A stretch of DNA of 64,000 nt from an uncultured Aquimarina sp. (GTDB lineage Bacteria > Bacteroidota > Bacteroidia > Flavobacteriales > Flavobacteriaceae). The position numbers and the translations under genes are program-made. Below, one piece after another: positions 27,792 through 36,907 of this stretch. The notes under the pieces are model-generated. The model was given only the letters and a program-made list of their open reading frames with translations, was not told where the DNA came from and made no database searches. Numbering within the stretch: position 1 is the first letter of the stretch; each line of letters starts with the position of its first letter. Where the stretch lies: the NCBI GenBank assembly GCA_947492105.1, contig CANLMN010000012.1, positions 1-64,000 on the forward strand, in the 5' to 3' direction.

Positions 27792-30344
27792 TTAAAAATG
27801 AAACCCAAATGCTCCCGTAACGCCAAACTTTCGAGCATCTGGATTGTCAAAATAATTTCCTCTAAAATGAAAATCAATTCGAAAAATCTTAAAAATATTT
27901 CCAATCCCTGTACTGTACTCCCAGTACACGGCATCATTTGGAGCGCCGACAGTTTGAAGAAATCCAGAAGCATCCAAGGCAATGTTTTCTTCAGAGAGTG
28001 ATCCCCAGACTCCGCGGATTCCTATGAGTTCTCTAAGATTTAATTTTCGCAATAGCGGAATCCTAGAAAGTATACGACCATCAAAGTTGTGTTCTATGTG
28101 TAGTGCTGTATAAGTATCTGTGACGAATTCATAAAAATTTAATAGCGGGAAGGTGTTATAAATGGATAAATATGTTTGATTACCAGGAACAATGCTAAGT
28201 AGCCCTAATGGGATTTGTCCAAAAGTTTTGCCCATTTCGAGTGTGCTTTGTAAGGTACCGAGTCCTCCTATATTATAAGGTTGGTGATAGTAGAGTTGGA
28301 TTTTTTGATAGTCAAAATCACTATCTAAGAGGCCTTTGATTCCGGTGGCGTAATTCAAAAATATTTTGGGAAAAGCCGTTTCATTAATAATAGTTCTATC
28401 CACACCATATCCTGTGGTTTTTCGATTGGGAGTATAGGTAAAAATGGTGCTAATTTCTGTTTGTCGTATGGTAGAGGTCGTTTGCGTTCGAGCTTCGTTT
28501 GTGAAGTAGTCAAGATTAAAATATGGCGAGGCTGTTTTTAGTGTTCTAAAGGAAGCATTGACTCCAAAAGTAAAATTTTTGAAAGGTTCTGCTTCAAGAG
28601 CTATAGAGGAAAGGTTGATGGATGTTAATCGGGTGTTGTCTCCTGTGGAGATGATTGATGACGAGGCTAAATTTCTACCTTGTACATCATTGGTGTTTGT
28701 TAGGCTTGCTCCAAGTTGTTCTACATCTCGACGATTACCTCCAGAAACAATTAATCGATATTTGCGATCCAAAAGCCATTTTCCGGACAAGCCATATTTG
28801 AGTTTATTGTCTTTGAATCCGTAGGCGGTGTAGCCTGCTATACGCCACTGATCATTGGGAGTAAAATACGTTCTACCTCCTGCTCTAAGTCTCACACCTT
28901 CTATGGCGTTGTAGCCAATGGTGTTGAAGAGTGGTCCAAAATCAAAATTGTTAAGCTCGACATAGCCAGAGGCAAGAATTGAAGAGATGTTGTAAAGACG
29001 CTTAAAAGATTTAACCGTTCTTAGGGTGTCAAGCATGGTGTATATTTGCCGTTCATCTTTATTGAGTTGTTCTAAGCGTTTGTTTTGCCAAAAGACATCA
29101 TCACGATTGTAAACATCATAATTATAAGGATCTGTTTTTGCTTGATAGAACTTTTTATCTTTCTTTTTGTCAAATTCAAAATTGTCACAGATAGTAGTTC
29201 GTTTTCCGTATATGCCTCTTGATTTTTCTTTTTTGTTGAGAGCAAAATCAGACTGGAAATAATCTTTGGTGATCAAGAAAACAGAGTCGTTGAGGACATC
29301 AAATTCTTGCTCGATATATACATCTTTGATCCAATTAATATTTGCACTTTTAGAAACCTGCAAATTTATTTCCTTAATAGCCCATGTAGTGTCATTGACC
29401 CAAAAATCTCCTTTAAAAGTAAGCTCGTTTTTTCTTCGTGGATAGTATAAGATGTTATAACACCATTTGTGATCTATGTAAGCGCTATCGGTTAGCACGT
29501 AATTATAAACACTTGGCCCAGTGGAAGCTAAAGGGCTTGTGAAACTTTTGTCAAAAAATTTGAGATAATTGTCATAGATGCTATAGTCAGCATAAAGGTC
29601 TTTGACAAAGTCGATGAGCGTCTGGTTATTGCTGAATCCAGAATTTTTGTTGCCTTGCAAAATCTCTTTTTCTTCATTGAATTCATTGTCGCCATAGACT
29701 TTGTAGATTGCTTCGTTTAAGAATATAGGGAGATATGTTTTTCCAGTTACTCTTGATGTGTCGGTGTAATCAAAAATAAATTCCATTCCATTAAAAATTT
29801 TGCTTTGTACTAAGGAGCTATCAATAGTGTTTAGGTCAAATTCTAATTTCTCGTATTTGTCATAGGAATATTGTTTAAACTTTTTGGTGCCATTTTCTCG
29901 TTTGTTTTCCCAGATTTTTTTTAAAATGGCTATCGCAGGATTATCTTTTTTTTTGATTTTACCTTGATAAATAACCACGGCATCCAAGGAGTTTGTTTTT
30001 TCTTCTAGAGCAACTTTCATTTCATAAGTGCTCTTTTTGGTTAGTTTGATAGTTTTTGGAGCAAAACCTATAAAAGAGAAATGTACTTCTGTATAAGTGA
30101 TTTTGGATTCTAAATAGAAACGACCATTCTCATCACTAATCGTTCCTTCAGTAGAATTAGAAAATAGAACATTGGCAAAAGGGATTGGTTGTTGATTAGA
30201 GTCGTATATATGACCACTGATTTTGGTTTGGGCAGTCGTGATGTGACCAAAAAAGCAACTCATGAAAAGTGCTACCAGGAAATAGTGTTTTGCTAAAATG
30301 ATTTCACAAAAAATCAAGATCTTTTTTTGAGTAGGAAATAGCAT
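27792..30344 (-). CDS. DUF5686 outer-membrane protein with carboxypeptidase-like regulatory domain
   Basis: An 850-aa envelope protein. After a signal peptide (cleavage near TTAQ, about residue 39), a carboxypeptidase-like regulatory domain (KISGHIYDSNQQPIPFANV to FSFIGFAPKTIKL, about 41-115) leads into the DUF5686 region (VVIYQGKIKKKDNPAIAILKKIW, and KFKQYSYDKYEKLEFDL). The second half is rich in alternating aromatic strands and ends in GAFGFHF, as in an outer-membrane beta-barrel. This architecture is common and conserved in Bacteroidota; no function is established to my knowledge. It is a single gene, downstream of but separated from pdhB by a strong terminator. Confidence 0.87.
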   Translation of the reverse strand: MLFPTQKKILIFCEIILAKHYFLVALFMSCFFGHITTAQTKISGHIYDSNQQPIPFANVLFSNSTEGTISDENGRFYLESKITYTEVHFSFIGFAPKTIKLTKKSTYEMKVALEEKTNSLDAVVIYQGKIKKKDNPAIAILKKIWENKRENGTKKFKQYSYDKYEKLEFDLNTIDSSLVQSKIFNGMEFIFDYTDTSRVTGKTYLPIFLNEAIYKVYGDNEFNEEKEILQGNKNSGFSNNQTLIDFVKDLYADYSIYDNYLKFFDKSFTSPLASTGPSVYNYVLTDSAYIDHKWCYNILYYPRRKNELTFKGDFWVNDTTWAIKEINLQVSKSANINWIKDVYIEQEFDVLNDSVFLITKDYFQSDFALNKKEKSRGIYGKRTTICDNFEFDKKKDKKFYQAKTDPYNYDVYNRDDVFWQNKRLEQLNKDERQIYTMLDTLRTVKSFKRLYNISSILASGYVELNNFDFGPLFNTIGYNAIEGVRLRAGGRTYFTPNDQWRIAGYTAYGFKDNKLKYGLSGKWLLDRKYRLIVSGGNRRDVEQLGASLTNTNDVQGRNLASSSIISTGDNTRLTSINLSSIALEAEPFKNFTFGVNASFRTLKTASPYFNLDYFTNEARTQTTSTIRQTEISTIFTYTPNRKTTGYGVDRTIINETAFPKIFLNYATGIKGLLDSDFDYQKIQLYYHQPYNIGGLGTLQSTLEMGKTFGQIPLGLLSIVPGNQTYLSIYNTFPLLNFYEFVTDTYTALHIEHNFDGRILSRIPLLRKLNLRELIGIRGVWGSLSEENIALDASGFLQTVGAPNDAVYWEYSTGIGNIFKIFRIDFHFRGNYFDNPDARKFGVTGAFGFHF

Positions 30345-30570
30345 AAGTTAGTATAGCTGTTTTCTTTTAGTGATAAAGGCTCTTTTTTTGATTTGTCAAT
30401 TGTATAACGCATTTTTGTCCATTTGGGATTTCAAATTACTGGAAAATTTCACTGATATTTTTATCTCAAAACTGAAAGAGAAAAAAGGATGAATCATTAC
30501 AGAGATTTTAAATGGTAAATGGTGTAATTCTGATTGTTGAGTTGTTTCGTTAGGATAAATCTAAATAAAA

Positions 30571-30606
30571 AAAAGCTTCATCAAGTACTTGATGAAGCTT
30601 TTTTTT
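30571..30606 (-). terminator. terminator of pdhB
   Basis: A self-complementary run, AAGCTTCATCAAG followed directly by a CTTGATGAAGCTT arm (overall palindrome at about 30573-30600), flanked by A and T tracts. It lies 18 nt past the pdhB stop codon. Confidence 0.85.
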
Positions 30607-30623
30607 AGATTATTAAAATAAGA

Positions 30624-31601
30624 TTATTTGTATAATACCTTTTTGACAGCAAATACAACATCTTCGCTACTCGGTAGCCACTCTTCAAATAGTACTGGAG
30701 AGTATGGTGTCGGAGTATCAGCTGTGTTAATTTTTAGTACTGGTGCATCAAGGTGATCAAAAAGATTTGCTTGTACCTGGTACGTGATCTCAGAAGCGAT
30801 ATTGGCTAATGGCCAAGCTTCTTCTAGGATGACTAATCTATTCGTCTTTTTTACAGAAGTGTATATTGTTTCCAGATCTAAAGGACGTACTGTACGTAAG
30901 TCAATTATTTCGCAAGAGATATTATCCTTGGCGAGAGTGTCTGCAGCTTTCATAGCTTCTTTGATTATTTTTCCAAAAGAGACAATGGTTACGTCGGTTC
31001 CTTCTTTAATGACTTCGGCAACACCAATAGGGATAGTGTATTCACCTTCAGGGACTTCGCCTTTGTCTCCGTACATCTGCTCGCTTTCCATAAAGATTAC
31101 TGGATCATCATCCCGTATAGCCGCTTTCAGTAGTCCTTTGGCATCCTTTGGATTTGATGGTACAACAACCTTGAGTCCTGGGCAATTGGCAAACCAATTT
31201 TCAAACGCTTGCGAATGCGTAGCTCCTAATTGACCCGCAGAAGCAGTAGGTCCACGGAAGACAATAGGACAATTAAATTGCCCGCCACTCATCTGACGTA
31301 TTTTTGCTGCATTGTTGATGATTTGATCAATACCAACCAATGAAAAGTTAAAGGTCATAAATTCGATGATTGGTCGATTGCCATTCATGGCGCTACCAAC
31401 ACCTACACCACCAAAACCTAATTCAGCAATAGGAGTGTCGATTACACGATCTGCACCAAATTCGTCAAGCATTCCTTTACTAGCTTTGTAGGCGCCATTA
31501 TATTCTGCAACTTCTTCGCCCATTAAGTAAATGGATTCATCTCGTCGCATTTCTTCTGACATGGCTTCGCAGATTGCTTCTCTGAATTGTAGTGTCTTCA
31601 T
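30624..31601 (-). CDS. pdhB: pyruvate dehydrogenase E1 component, beta subunit
   Basis: A 325-aa thiamine-diphosphate-dependent subunit of the pyruvate dehydrogenase complex (pyruvate to acetyl-CoA). Visible landmarks: LMGEEVAEYNGAYKASKGM, DTPIAELGFGGVGVGSAMNG, the GGQFNCPIVFRGP segment, and the C-terminal VILEEAWPLAN and ADTPTPYSP. The ATG at 31601 (MKTLQFREAI) is preferred to an upstream ATG at 31646, because a TATTTTTG promoter element on the minus strand (31635-31642) lies between them. The alpha subunit and E2 are not in the window. It diverges from etfBA, and a perfect palindrome lies in the shared upstream region. Confidence 0.94.
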   Translation of the reverse strand: MKTLQFREAICEAMSEEMRRDESIYLMGEEVAEYNGAYKASKGMLDEFGADRVIDTPIAELGFGGVGVGSAMNGNRPIIEFMTFNFSLVGIDQIINNAAKIRQMSGGQFNCPIVFRGPTASAGQLGATHSQAFENWFANCPGLKVVVPSNPKDAKGLLKAAIRDDDPVIFMESEQMYGDKGEVPEGEYTIPIGVAEVIKEGTDVTIVSFGKIIKEAMKAADTLAKDNISCEIIDLRTVRPLDLETIYTSVKKTNRLVILEEAWPLANIASEITYQVQANLFDHLDAPVLKINTADTPTPYSPVLFEEWLPSSEDVVFAVKKVLYK

Positions 31602-31634
31602 AGTATATGAGTGTCTTTTTTGTAATGTAGAATG

Positions 31635-31642
31635 CAAAAATA
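31635..31642 (-). promoter_or_regulatory. probable -7 element of the pdhB promoter
   Basis: TATTTTTG on the minus strand fits TAnnTTTG and lies 34 nt before the preferred ATG. No convincing -33 element is visible. Confidence 0.5.
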
Positions 31643-31680
31643 ACAATTATTACTCCTAAAGAAACAGATATTTGTCTAAA

Positions 31681-31706
31681 AATTTACTATGCACGCATAG
31701 TAAATT
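31681..31706. promoter_or_regulatory. perfect palindrome between pdhB and etfB, likely operator
   Basis: AATTTACTATGC and GCATAGTAAATT are exact complements around a 2-bp centre (AC). A 12-bp perfect dyad of this kind is typical of a homodimeric regulator site, for example a MarR-type protein. It lies 39 bp upstream of the pdhB -7 element and about 290 bp before etfB, and no matching regulator gene is next to it. Confidence 0.7.
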
Positions 31707-31993
31707 GATTTTTTATTTGTAATTTCGTTAAAAGTTAAAAAGTTACCAAGTTGTGATGCTCGTTGAGACAACTGTTTTGAGCGTCTTTTGGTAATAGATA
31801 CTAGCTAATAAGATGTTAAATTATGTATATTTATACATTAATAGCGCAGTATAAGATGTAATCTTATATAAAAAAGTTTAAAAACAATAATATACAATGG
31901 ATCCAGCGAACGAGGGTAATTAAATGTAACTCACATTGATTCATCAAAAGAACGTTTGATCTTAGTAAGTTAAAATAATATAAAAAAGGACAG

Positions 31994-32740
31994 ATGAAAA
32001 TATTAGTTTGTATAAGTCACGTGCCGGATACGACTTCAAAAATCAATTTTATTGACGGTGATACAAAGTTTGATACCAATGGAGTGCAGTTTGTTATTAA
32101 TCCTAATGACGAATTTGGGCTTACGCGTGCTATGTGGTTCAAAGAAAAACAAGGGGCATCTGTAGATGTGGTAAATATAGGTGGGGCAGAAACAGAACCA
32201 ACATTAAGAAAATGTTTAGCAATAGGTGCAGATAATGCAATTAGAGTCAATGCTGAAGCTACTGATGGTTTTTTTGTAGCAAAGCAATTGGCAAAGGTAG
32301 CACAAGATGGAGAATACGACTTGATTATTGCGGGTAGAGAGTCCATCGACTACAATGGAGGTATGGTTCCAGGAATGTTGGCTGCTATTCTCAAAACAAA
32401 CTTTGTCAATACCTGTATTGGTCTAGAGGTCGAGGGGACAACTGCAACTGCTATAAGAGAAATTGATGGAGGGAAAGAAACGTTGAAAACGAATTTGCCG
32501 CTAGTCATAGGAGGACAAAAAGGTTTGGTGGAAGAAAGTGATCTCAAAATCCCAAATATGCGTGGAATTATGATGGCTCGTAAAAAACCTTTAACAGTTG
32601 TTGATCCAGTTACAGCCGATGCAGAAACCAAAGCTGTTTCTTTTGAAAAACCTGCTCCCAAAGGAGCTGTTACCTTGGTAGCACCTGATAATTTGGGTGA
32701 ATTAGTACGTCTTTTGCATAACGAAGCAAAGGTGATATAG
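31994..32740 (+). CDS. etfB: electron transfer flavoprotein, beta subunit
   Basis: A 248-aa subunit of the electron-transfer flavoprotein, which passes electrons from acyl-CoA dehydrogenases to the respiratory chain. Family markers: KILVCISHVPDT at the start, INPNDEFGLTRAMW, AGRESIDYNGGMVPGMLA, NLPLVIGGQKGLVE and IPNMRGIMMARKKPL, the adenine-nucleotide-binding fold. It pairs with etfA 97 nt downstream. Length is normal for the small subunit in Bacteroidota. Confidence 0.96.
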   Translation: MKILVCISHVPDTTSKINFIDGDTKFDTNGVQFVINPNDEFGLTRAMWFKEKQGASVDVVNIGGAETEPTLRKCLAIGADNAIRVNAEATDGFFVAKQLAKVAQDGEYDLIIAGRESIDYNGGMVPGMLAAILKTNFVNTCIGLEVEGTTATAIREIDGGKETLKTNLPLVIGGQKGLVEESDLKIPNMRGIMMARKKPLTVVDPVTADAETKAVSFEKPAPKGAVTLVAPDNLGELVRLLHNEAKVI

Positions 32741-32837
32741 GTGTGTGATTACGAATTTTATATTTCGGAATCCAAAATGAGGTTTGTGGAAGTAATAATA
32801 AGATCCTGAATGTAGATTCAGAAAAAAAATATAATAT

Positions 32838-33806
32838 ATGTCAGTTTTAGTATATACAGAAAATGAGAATGGAACGTTTAAGAAAGCGGCACTAGAAGCA
32901 GCTTCTTATGCCAAAGGTGTTGCAGATATGTTGGGTACATCGGTTACGGCTGTGGCTTTTAATACCGAAGAGGTTGGTGCATTGGCAGCCTATGGGGTGG
33001 ACAAAGTTTTGACCATTAATGATGATAAGTTGAAGGCGTTCAGTGCAGCAGCATATGCCGATGCGATCAAACAAGCTGTAGCAAAAGAATCTTCAGAAGT
33101 TATAGTGGTAAGTTCTAGTGCAGATAGTAAGTATTTGGCTCCCATTTTGGCAGTACATTTGGAGGCAGGATATGCGACGAATGTAGTAGCGTTGCCAGAA
33201 GGAGTAACTCCTTTTAAAGTCAAACGTACAGCTTTTACAAACAAAGCATTTAATCATACAGAAATTACTACGGCAATCAAGATTATTGGTTTGTCTACAA
33301 ATTCTTTTGGCTTAAAAGAACATAGTGTATCACAAACTATCGAAGCTTTTGCTCCATCATTGAATGATGCGGATTTTGCTGTCGAGGTGGTGTCCGTTGA
33401 TAAAGCAACAGATAAAGTGTCTATAGCAGATGCAGAGATAGTGGTGTCTGGAGGGAGAGGACTCAAAGGGCCTGAGAACTGGCATATGATAGAAGACCTA
33501 GCAACCGTATTAGGTGCAGCTACTGCTTGTTCTAAACCAGTTAGTGATATGGGCTGGAGACCTCATGGTGAGCATGTTGGGCAAACAGGAAAACCTGTTG
33601 CGTCTAATTTGTATATAGCAATCGGAGTATCGGGGGCTATACAGCATTTGGCCGGGATCAATGCTAGTAAGGTCAAGGTAGTTATTAATAATGATCCAGA
33701 AGCACCTTTTTTCAAAGCTGCTGATTATGGAGTGGTAGGTGATGCCTTTGAGGTAGTTCCAGAATTAATTGAAAAATTAAAAGAATTTAAGGCAAGTAAC
33801 GCTTAA
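32838..33806 (+). CDS. etfA: electron transfer flavoprotein, alpha subunit
   Basis: A 322-aa FAD-binding subunit. The N-terminal domain matches the beta-subunit fold. The C-terminal FAD-binding domain is clear: SGGRGLKGPENW, KPVSDMGWRPHGEHVGQTGKPV, IAIGVSGAIQHLAG and INNDPEAPFFKAADYG. It is co-directional with etfB and should be co-transcribed; a strong terminator follows. Confidence 0.96.
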   Translation: MSVLVYTENENGTFKKAALEAASYAKGVADMLGTSVTAVAFNTEEVGALAAYGVDKVLTINDDKLKAFSAAAYADAIKQAVAKESSEVIVVSSSADSKYLAPILAVHLEAGYATNVVALPEGVTPFKVKRTAFTNKAFNHTEITTAIKIIGLSTNSFGLKEHSVSQTIEAFAPSLNDADFAVEVVSVDKATDKVSIADAEIVVSGGRGLKGPENWHMIEDLATVLGAATACSKPVSDMGWRPHGEHVGQTGKPVASNLYIAIGVSGAIQHLAGINASKVKVVINNDPEAPFFKAADYGVVGDAFEVVPELIEKLKEFKASNA

Positions 33807-33831
33807 AATTATTAAATTGTAGGCCTTACAT

Positions 33832-33883
33832 TTAAGACTGTTTGGACATTGGCAAAGGTCTATGTTCCAAACAGTCTTTTTTT
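33832..33883 (+). terminator. terminator after etfBA
   Basis: AAGACTGTTTGGACAT pairs with ATGTTCCAAACAGTCTT with one bulged base across a 12-nt loop, followed by T8. Confidence 0.88.
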
Positions 33884-34350
33884 TGGTGTATAATTTGCTG
33901 AGTTTTTTTTGAAGTGAGGAGACTATGTCTTCCCAGATACAGAGCAGCAAAGTTTATGCTACGTTAATGAGTATCTTGATATAATTTATACGGACTATAA
34001 GCGTTTATTGAGATGTGGCATTAAGGTAAAGTAAAAGGTTTTTGAAATGTTCTTGTGGGGGTAAAAAAGCTTCTTTGAGAGGGAGTTGGACTCCAGATTG
34101 TTTCAAAATCAGATTTTGATAATTAATTTTTGAGGTGATAATACAAGTCGTAGGGGTAATTCTAGGAACAAAACGGTTTCTGGTAGGAATGAATTGAGAT
34201 TAAAAAGGAATCAAAGTTGTTATTTTAGATATAAAGTGGTGTTAATTTGGTGTAAATTCTAAAAAGTCGAGACGAGTTCTATAAATATCTCGTAAGTTTG
34301 TAGCTAGAAACGAAGAGGCGTTCCTCGAGAATATGGATTAAAAATTTTGT
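33884..34350. other. intergenic region before the bifunctional nuclease gene
   Basis: About 470 bp without a gene. A TAAGTTTG at 34292-34299 fits the -7 consensus for the next gene (ATG at 34351), without a clear -33 element. Otherwise nothing recognisable. Confidence 0.45.
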
Positions 34351-34968
34351 ATGAGTTTAGTTCGTTTGAACATCAAAGGGATATCGTATAGTCAGACTCA
34401 AAATGGTGCGTATGCACTTATTTTGAGTGAAGTGGATGGTGATCGTAAGTTGCCTATTGTTATAGGTGCTTTTGAAGCACAGTCAATAGCAATTGCTTTA
34501 GAAAAAGAAATAAAGCCACCGCGACCACTTACACATGATTTATTTAAGAATTTTGCGGATAGATTTGATATCGTAGTAAAGCAGGTGATTATTCACAAAT
34601 TGGTAGATGGAGTGTTTTATTCCAGTATTATTTGTGAACGAGACAAAATTGAGGAAATTATAGATGCTCGGACTAGTGATGCCATAGCGTTGGCATTGCG
34701 TTTTCATGCACCAATTTTTACCTATAAAAACATCTTAGATCAGGCAGGGATTTTTCTAAAAGTAAGCCCCAAGATGGAAGATGGAAAGGAGGAAGATGTT
34801 AATCAAGAAAACGAATTAGCAACCTCTGATATAGAACTGGTTGGTAATGAAGCGAATTATCAAAAATTATCATTAGAAGAATTGAGTCGTATGCTAGAAC
34901 AGGCCGTTGATAGCGAAGATTATGAATTGGCTGCTCGATTAAGAGATGAGATTTCTAAACGGAACTAA
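34351..34968 (+). CDS. bifunctional nuclease family protein (DUF151) with UvrB/UvrC motif
   Basis: A 205-aa protein. The N-terminal 135 residues match the DUF151 bifunctional nuclease domain (RLNIKGISYSQTQNGAYALIL, RKLPIVIGAFEAQSIAIALE, RPLTHDLF, DARTSDAIALALR). The C-terminal 35 residues look like a UvrB/UvrC interaction motif (LEQAVDSEDYELAARLRDEI). Plant and bacterial DUF151 proteins have reported RNase/DNase activity, but the bacterial role is unsettled. In Flavobacteriaceae I recall this gene between etfA and a nucleoside transporter, as here. Confidence 0.9.
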   Translation: MSLVRLNIKGISYSQTQNGAYALILSEVDGDRKLPIVIGAFEAQSIAIALEKEIKPPRPLTHDLFKNFADRFDIVVKQVIIHKLVDGVFYSSIICERDKIEEIIDARTSDAIALALRFHAPIFTYKNILDQAGIFLKVSPKMEDGKEEDVNQENELATSDIELVGNEANYQKLSLEELSRMLEQAVDSEDYELAARLRDEISKRN

Positions 34969-35034
34969 ATGTTTGTGATTATTGCTTCTATGACCTAAGT
35001 TATTTGTATAAATCAGTACGGAATAATAAATTTT

Positions 35035-36822
35035 ATGAAAATCATAGCACTATTTTTTCTATTTATAGGATTAATTCCACAGCTCGCAGCTCAAGACGAA
35101 GAGCCTGCGCAAAAGGAAGTGGAATTAGAAAGAAAATGGAAACTAGAAGCTGTCAAAGAACGTGACAGTATCAAACTAGATTCTATTGTTTTTTTAGAAA
35201 AAAGTGGTGCCGGTCATTTGAATCTTCATGGAGGCAAGTTTTCTTTGAGCTTTTTGGCAAAAGATCAGAGTATAGAGACGGGTGATTATATGCTTAATGA
35301 GCGTGAGGTAGTGCTTTTCTATAATAATTCTGATGATTCAGTAGTACGGTACAGGGTAGAAGTACAGACGGACTCAACTTTGGTGCTCTCCAAAAATGAT
35401 AAGACTTTTTATTTTTTTAACGCGCTAATTGATAAAAGAGAGGAGCAAAAAAAAAAAAGCGCGAATCCGCCCGTAATAAATCCGAATAACCCACCAGATA
35501 CTCCAAAATCATTAACTCCTAATCAAGGTTTTTCTTTGTCCAGTTTTTTGCGTGGCGTATTAGGTATGATTGTACTGTTGTTTTTGGCCTTTTTGTTTAG
35601 TAAAAACCGGAAGGCAATTAATTGGAAAACCGTTGGTATTGGTGTTGGAATACAATTACTCCTGGCGATAGGAGTACTCAAAATTGATGTAGTACAGGCA
35701 GTTTTCAATACAGTAGGTAAAATGTTTGTCAAAGTATTAGATTTTACTCGGGCAGGTAGTGAATTTCTTCTAGGAGGAATGATGAATGTACAGAATTATG
35801 GTTTTATCTTTCTTTTTCAGGTACTACCAACAATTATTTTCTTTTCAGCATTAACTTCAGTATTGTTTTATCTTGGAATTATACAGCGTGTTGTCAAAAT
35901 TCTAGCCCAGGGTCTTACAAAATTATTAGGAATTTCTGGAGCGGAAAGTTTGAGTGTGGCCGGAAATATTTTCTTGGGACAGACAGAAGCTCCGTTGATG
36001 ATCAAAGCGTATTTGGAAAAAATGAATCGATCAGAGATCTTGTTAGTCATGATCGGTGGGATGGCAACTGTAGCAGGAGGTGTGTTGGCGGCATATATTG
36101 GTTTTTTGGGCGGTAGTGATGAAGTGTTGAAATTACTGTACGCAAAACACTTATTAGCGGCCTCTGTGATGGCGGCTCCAGGAGCAATTGTAGTTTCAAA
36201 AATGCTCTATCCTCAAACAGAAAAGATCCGTGCAGAAGTGTCAGTTTCTCAAGAAAAAATAGGCTCAAATATTCTTGATGCTATCGCCAATGGTACTACA
36301 GAAGGATTAAAATTGGCAGCAAATGTCGGTGCGATGCTATTAGTTTTTATTGCTTTTATAGCAATGATTAATTATGGTTTTTTCAAAATAGGCTCCTTTG
36401 GAATCAATCATTGGATTGCAGAAAATACACCTTATGATGCTTTTTCTTTGGAGTTTTTGTTGGGATATCTCTTTGCGCCACTCATGTGGTTAGTGGGGGT
36501 TGCAAAAGAGGATATGGCACTGATGGGACAGTTGCTAGGGATCAAATTAGCTGCTAGTGAGTTTGTTGGGTATATTCAGTTGGCATCCCTAAAAGATATG
36601 GCTAATCCAATTACATTCAAATATCAGAAATCAGTTATCATGGCAACATATATGTTGTGCGGTTTTGCTAATTTTGCTTCGATAGGAATACAGATCGGAG
36701 GAATTGGATCGTTGGCTCCAGGACAACGAAAAACCTTGTCAGAGTTTGGAATCAAAGCGCTAATAGGGGGAACTATTGCTTCTTTGTTTTCGGCTACGAT
36801 TGCAGGGATGATTATTGGTTAA
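35035..36822 (+). CDS. CNT-family nucleoside transporter with extra N-terminal domain
   Basis: A 595-aa inner-membrane protein. Residues 1-19 are a signal peptide (PQLAAQ cleavage). Residues about 20-140 form a beta-rich domain outside the membrane (KWKLEAVKERDSIKLDSIVF, GDYMLNEREVVLFYNN), lipocalin-like in pattern. A charged/proline linker follows. From about 165 the protein is a concentrative nucleoside transporter: SGAESLSVAGNIFLGQTEAPLMIK, GGMATVAGGVLAAYI, and GFANFASIGIQIGGIGSLAPGQR near the end are core CNT motifs. It should import nucleosides with Na+ or H+. A run of 12 A (35447-35458) encodes the linker, a possible slippage site. Next to thyA, it suits nucleotide salvage. Confidence 0.92.
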   Translation: MKIIALFFLFIGLIPQLAAQDEEPAQKEVELERKWKLEAVKERDSIKLDSIVFLEKSGAGHLNLHGGKFSLSFLAKDQSIETGDYMLNEREVVLFYNNSDDSVVRYRVEVQTDSTLVLSKNDKTFYFFNALIDKREEQKKKSANPPVINPNNPPDTPKSLTPNQGFSLSSFLRGVLGMIVLLFLAFLFSKNRKAINWKTVGIGVGIQLLLAIGVLKIDVVQAVFNTVGKMFVKVLDFTRAGSEFLLGGMMNVQNYGFIFLFQVLPTIIFFSALTSVLFYLGIIQRVVKILAQGLTKLLGISGAESLSVAGNIFLGQTEAPLMIKAYLEKMNRSEILLVMIGGMATVAGGVLAAYIGFLGGSDEVLKLLYAKHLLAASVMAAPGAIVVSKMLYPQTEKIRAEVSVSQEKIGSNILDAIANGTTEGLKLAANVGAMLLVFIAFIAMINYGFFKIGSFGINHWIAENTPYDAFSLEFLLGYLFAPLMWLVGVAKEDMALMGQLLGIKLAASEFVGYIQLASLKDMANPITFKYQKSVIMATYMLCGFANFASIGIQIGGIGSLAPGQRKTLSEFGIKALIGGTIASLFSATIAGMIIG

Positions 36823-36907
36823 ATTACTATGGATATATGGAGTTTTTTTTAAATATAATCGCATAGCATAGTTCTTTTACTACTTTATTAAACGCTAAAT
36901 TCAGAAA

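Larger units (their letters stand above)
31602..31993. other. divergent pdhB-etfB intergenic region
   Basis: A 392-bp gap with the pdhB promoter element, the 31681-31706 palindrome, and an AT-rich stretch before etfB. I found no clear TAnnTTTG element for etfB and no small gene. Confidence 0.5.

Noticed and set aside
30418-30530. Possible decayed family 1 copy between the DUF5686 gene and pdhB
   Set aside because: CCATTTGGGATTTCAAATTACTGG and a later AAATGGTGTAAT resemble the ends, but the interior does not match and the similarity is too weak to assert without alignment statistics.
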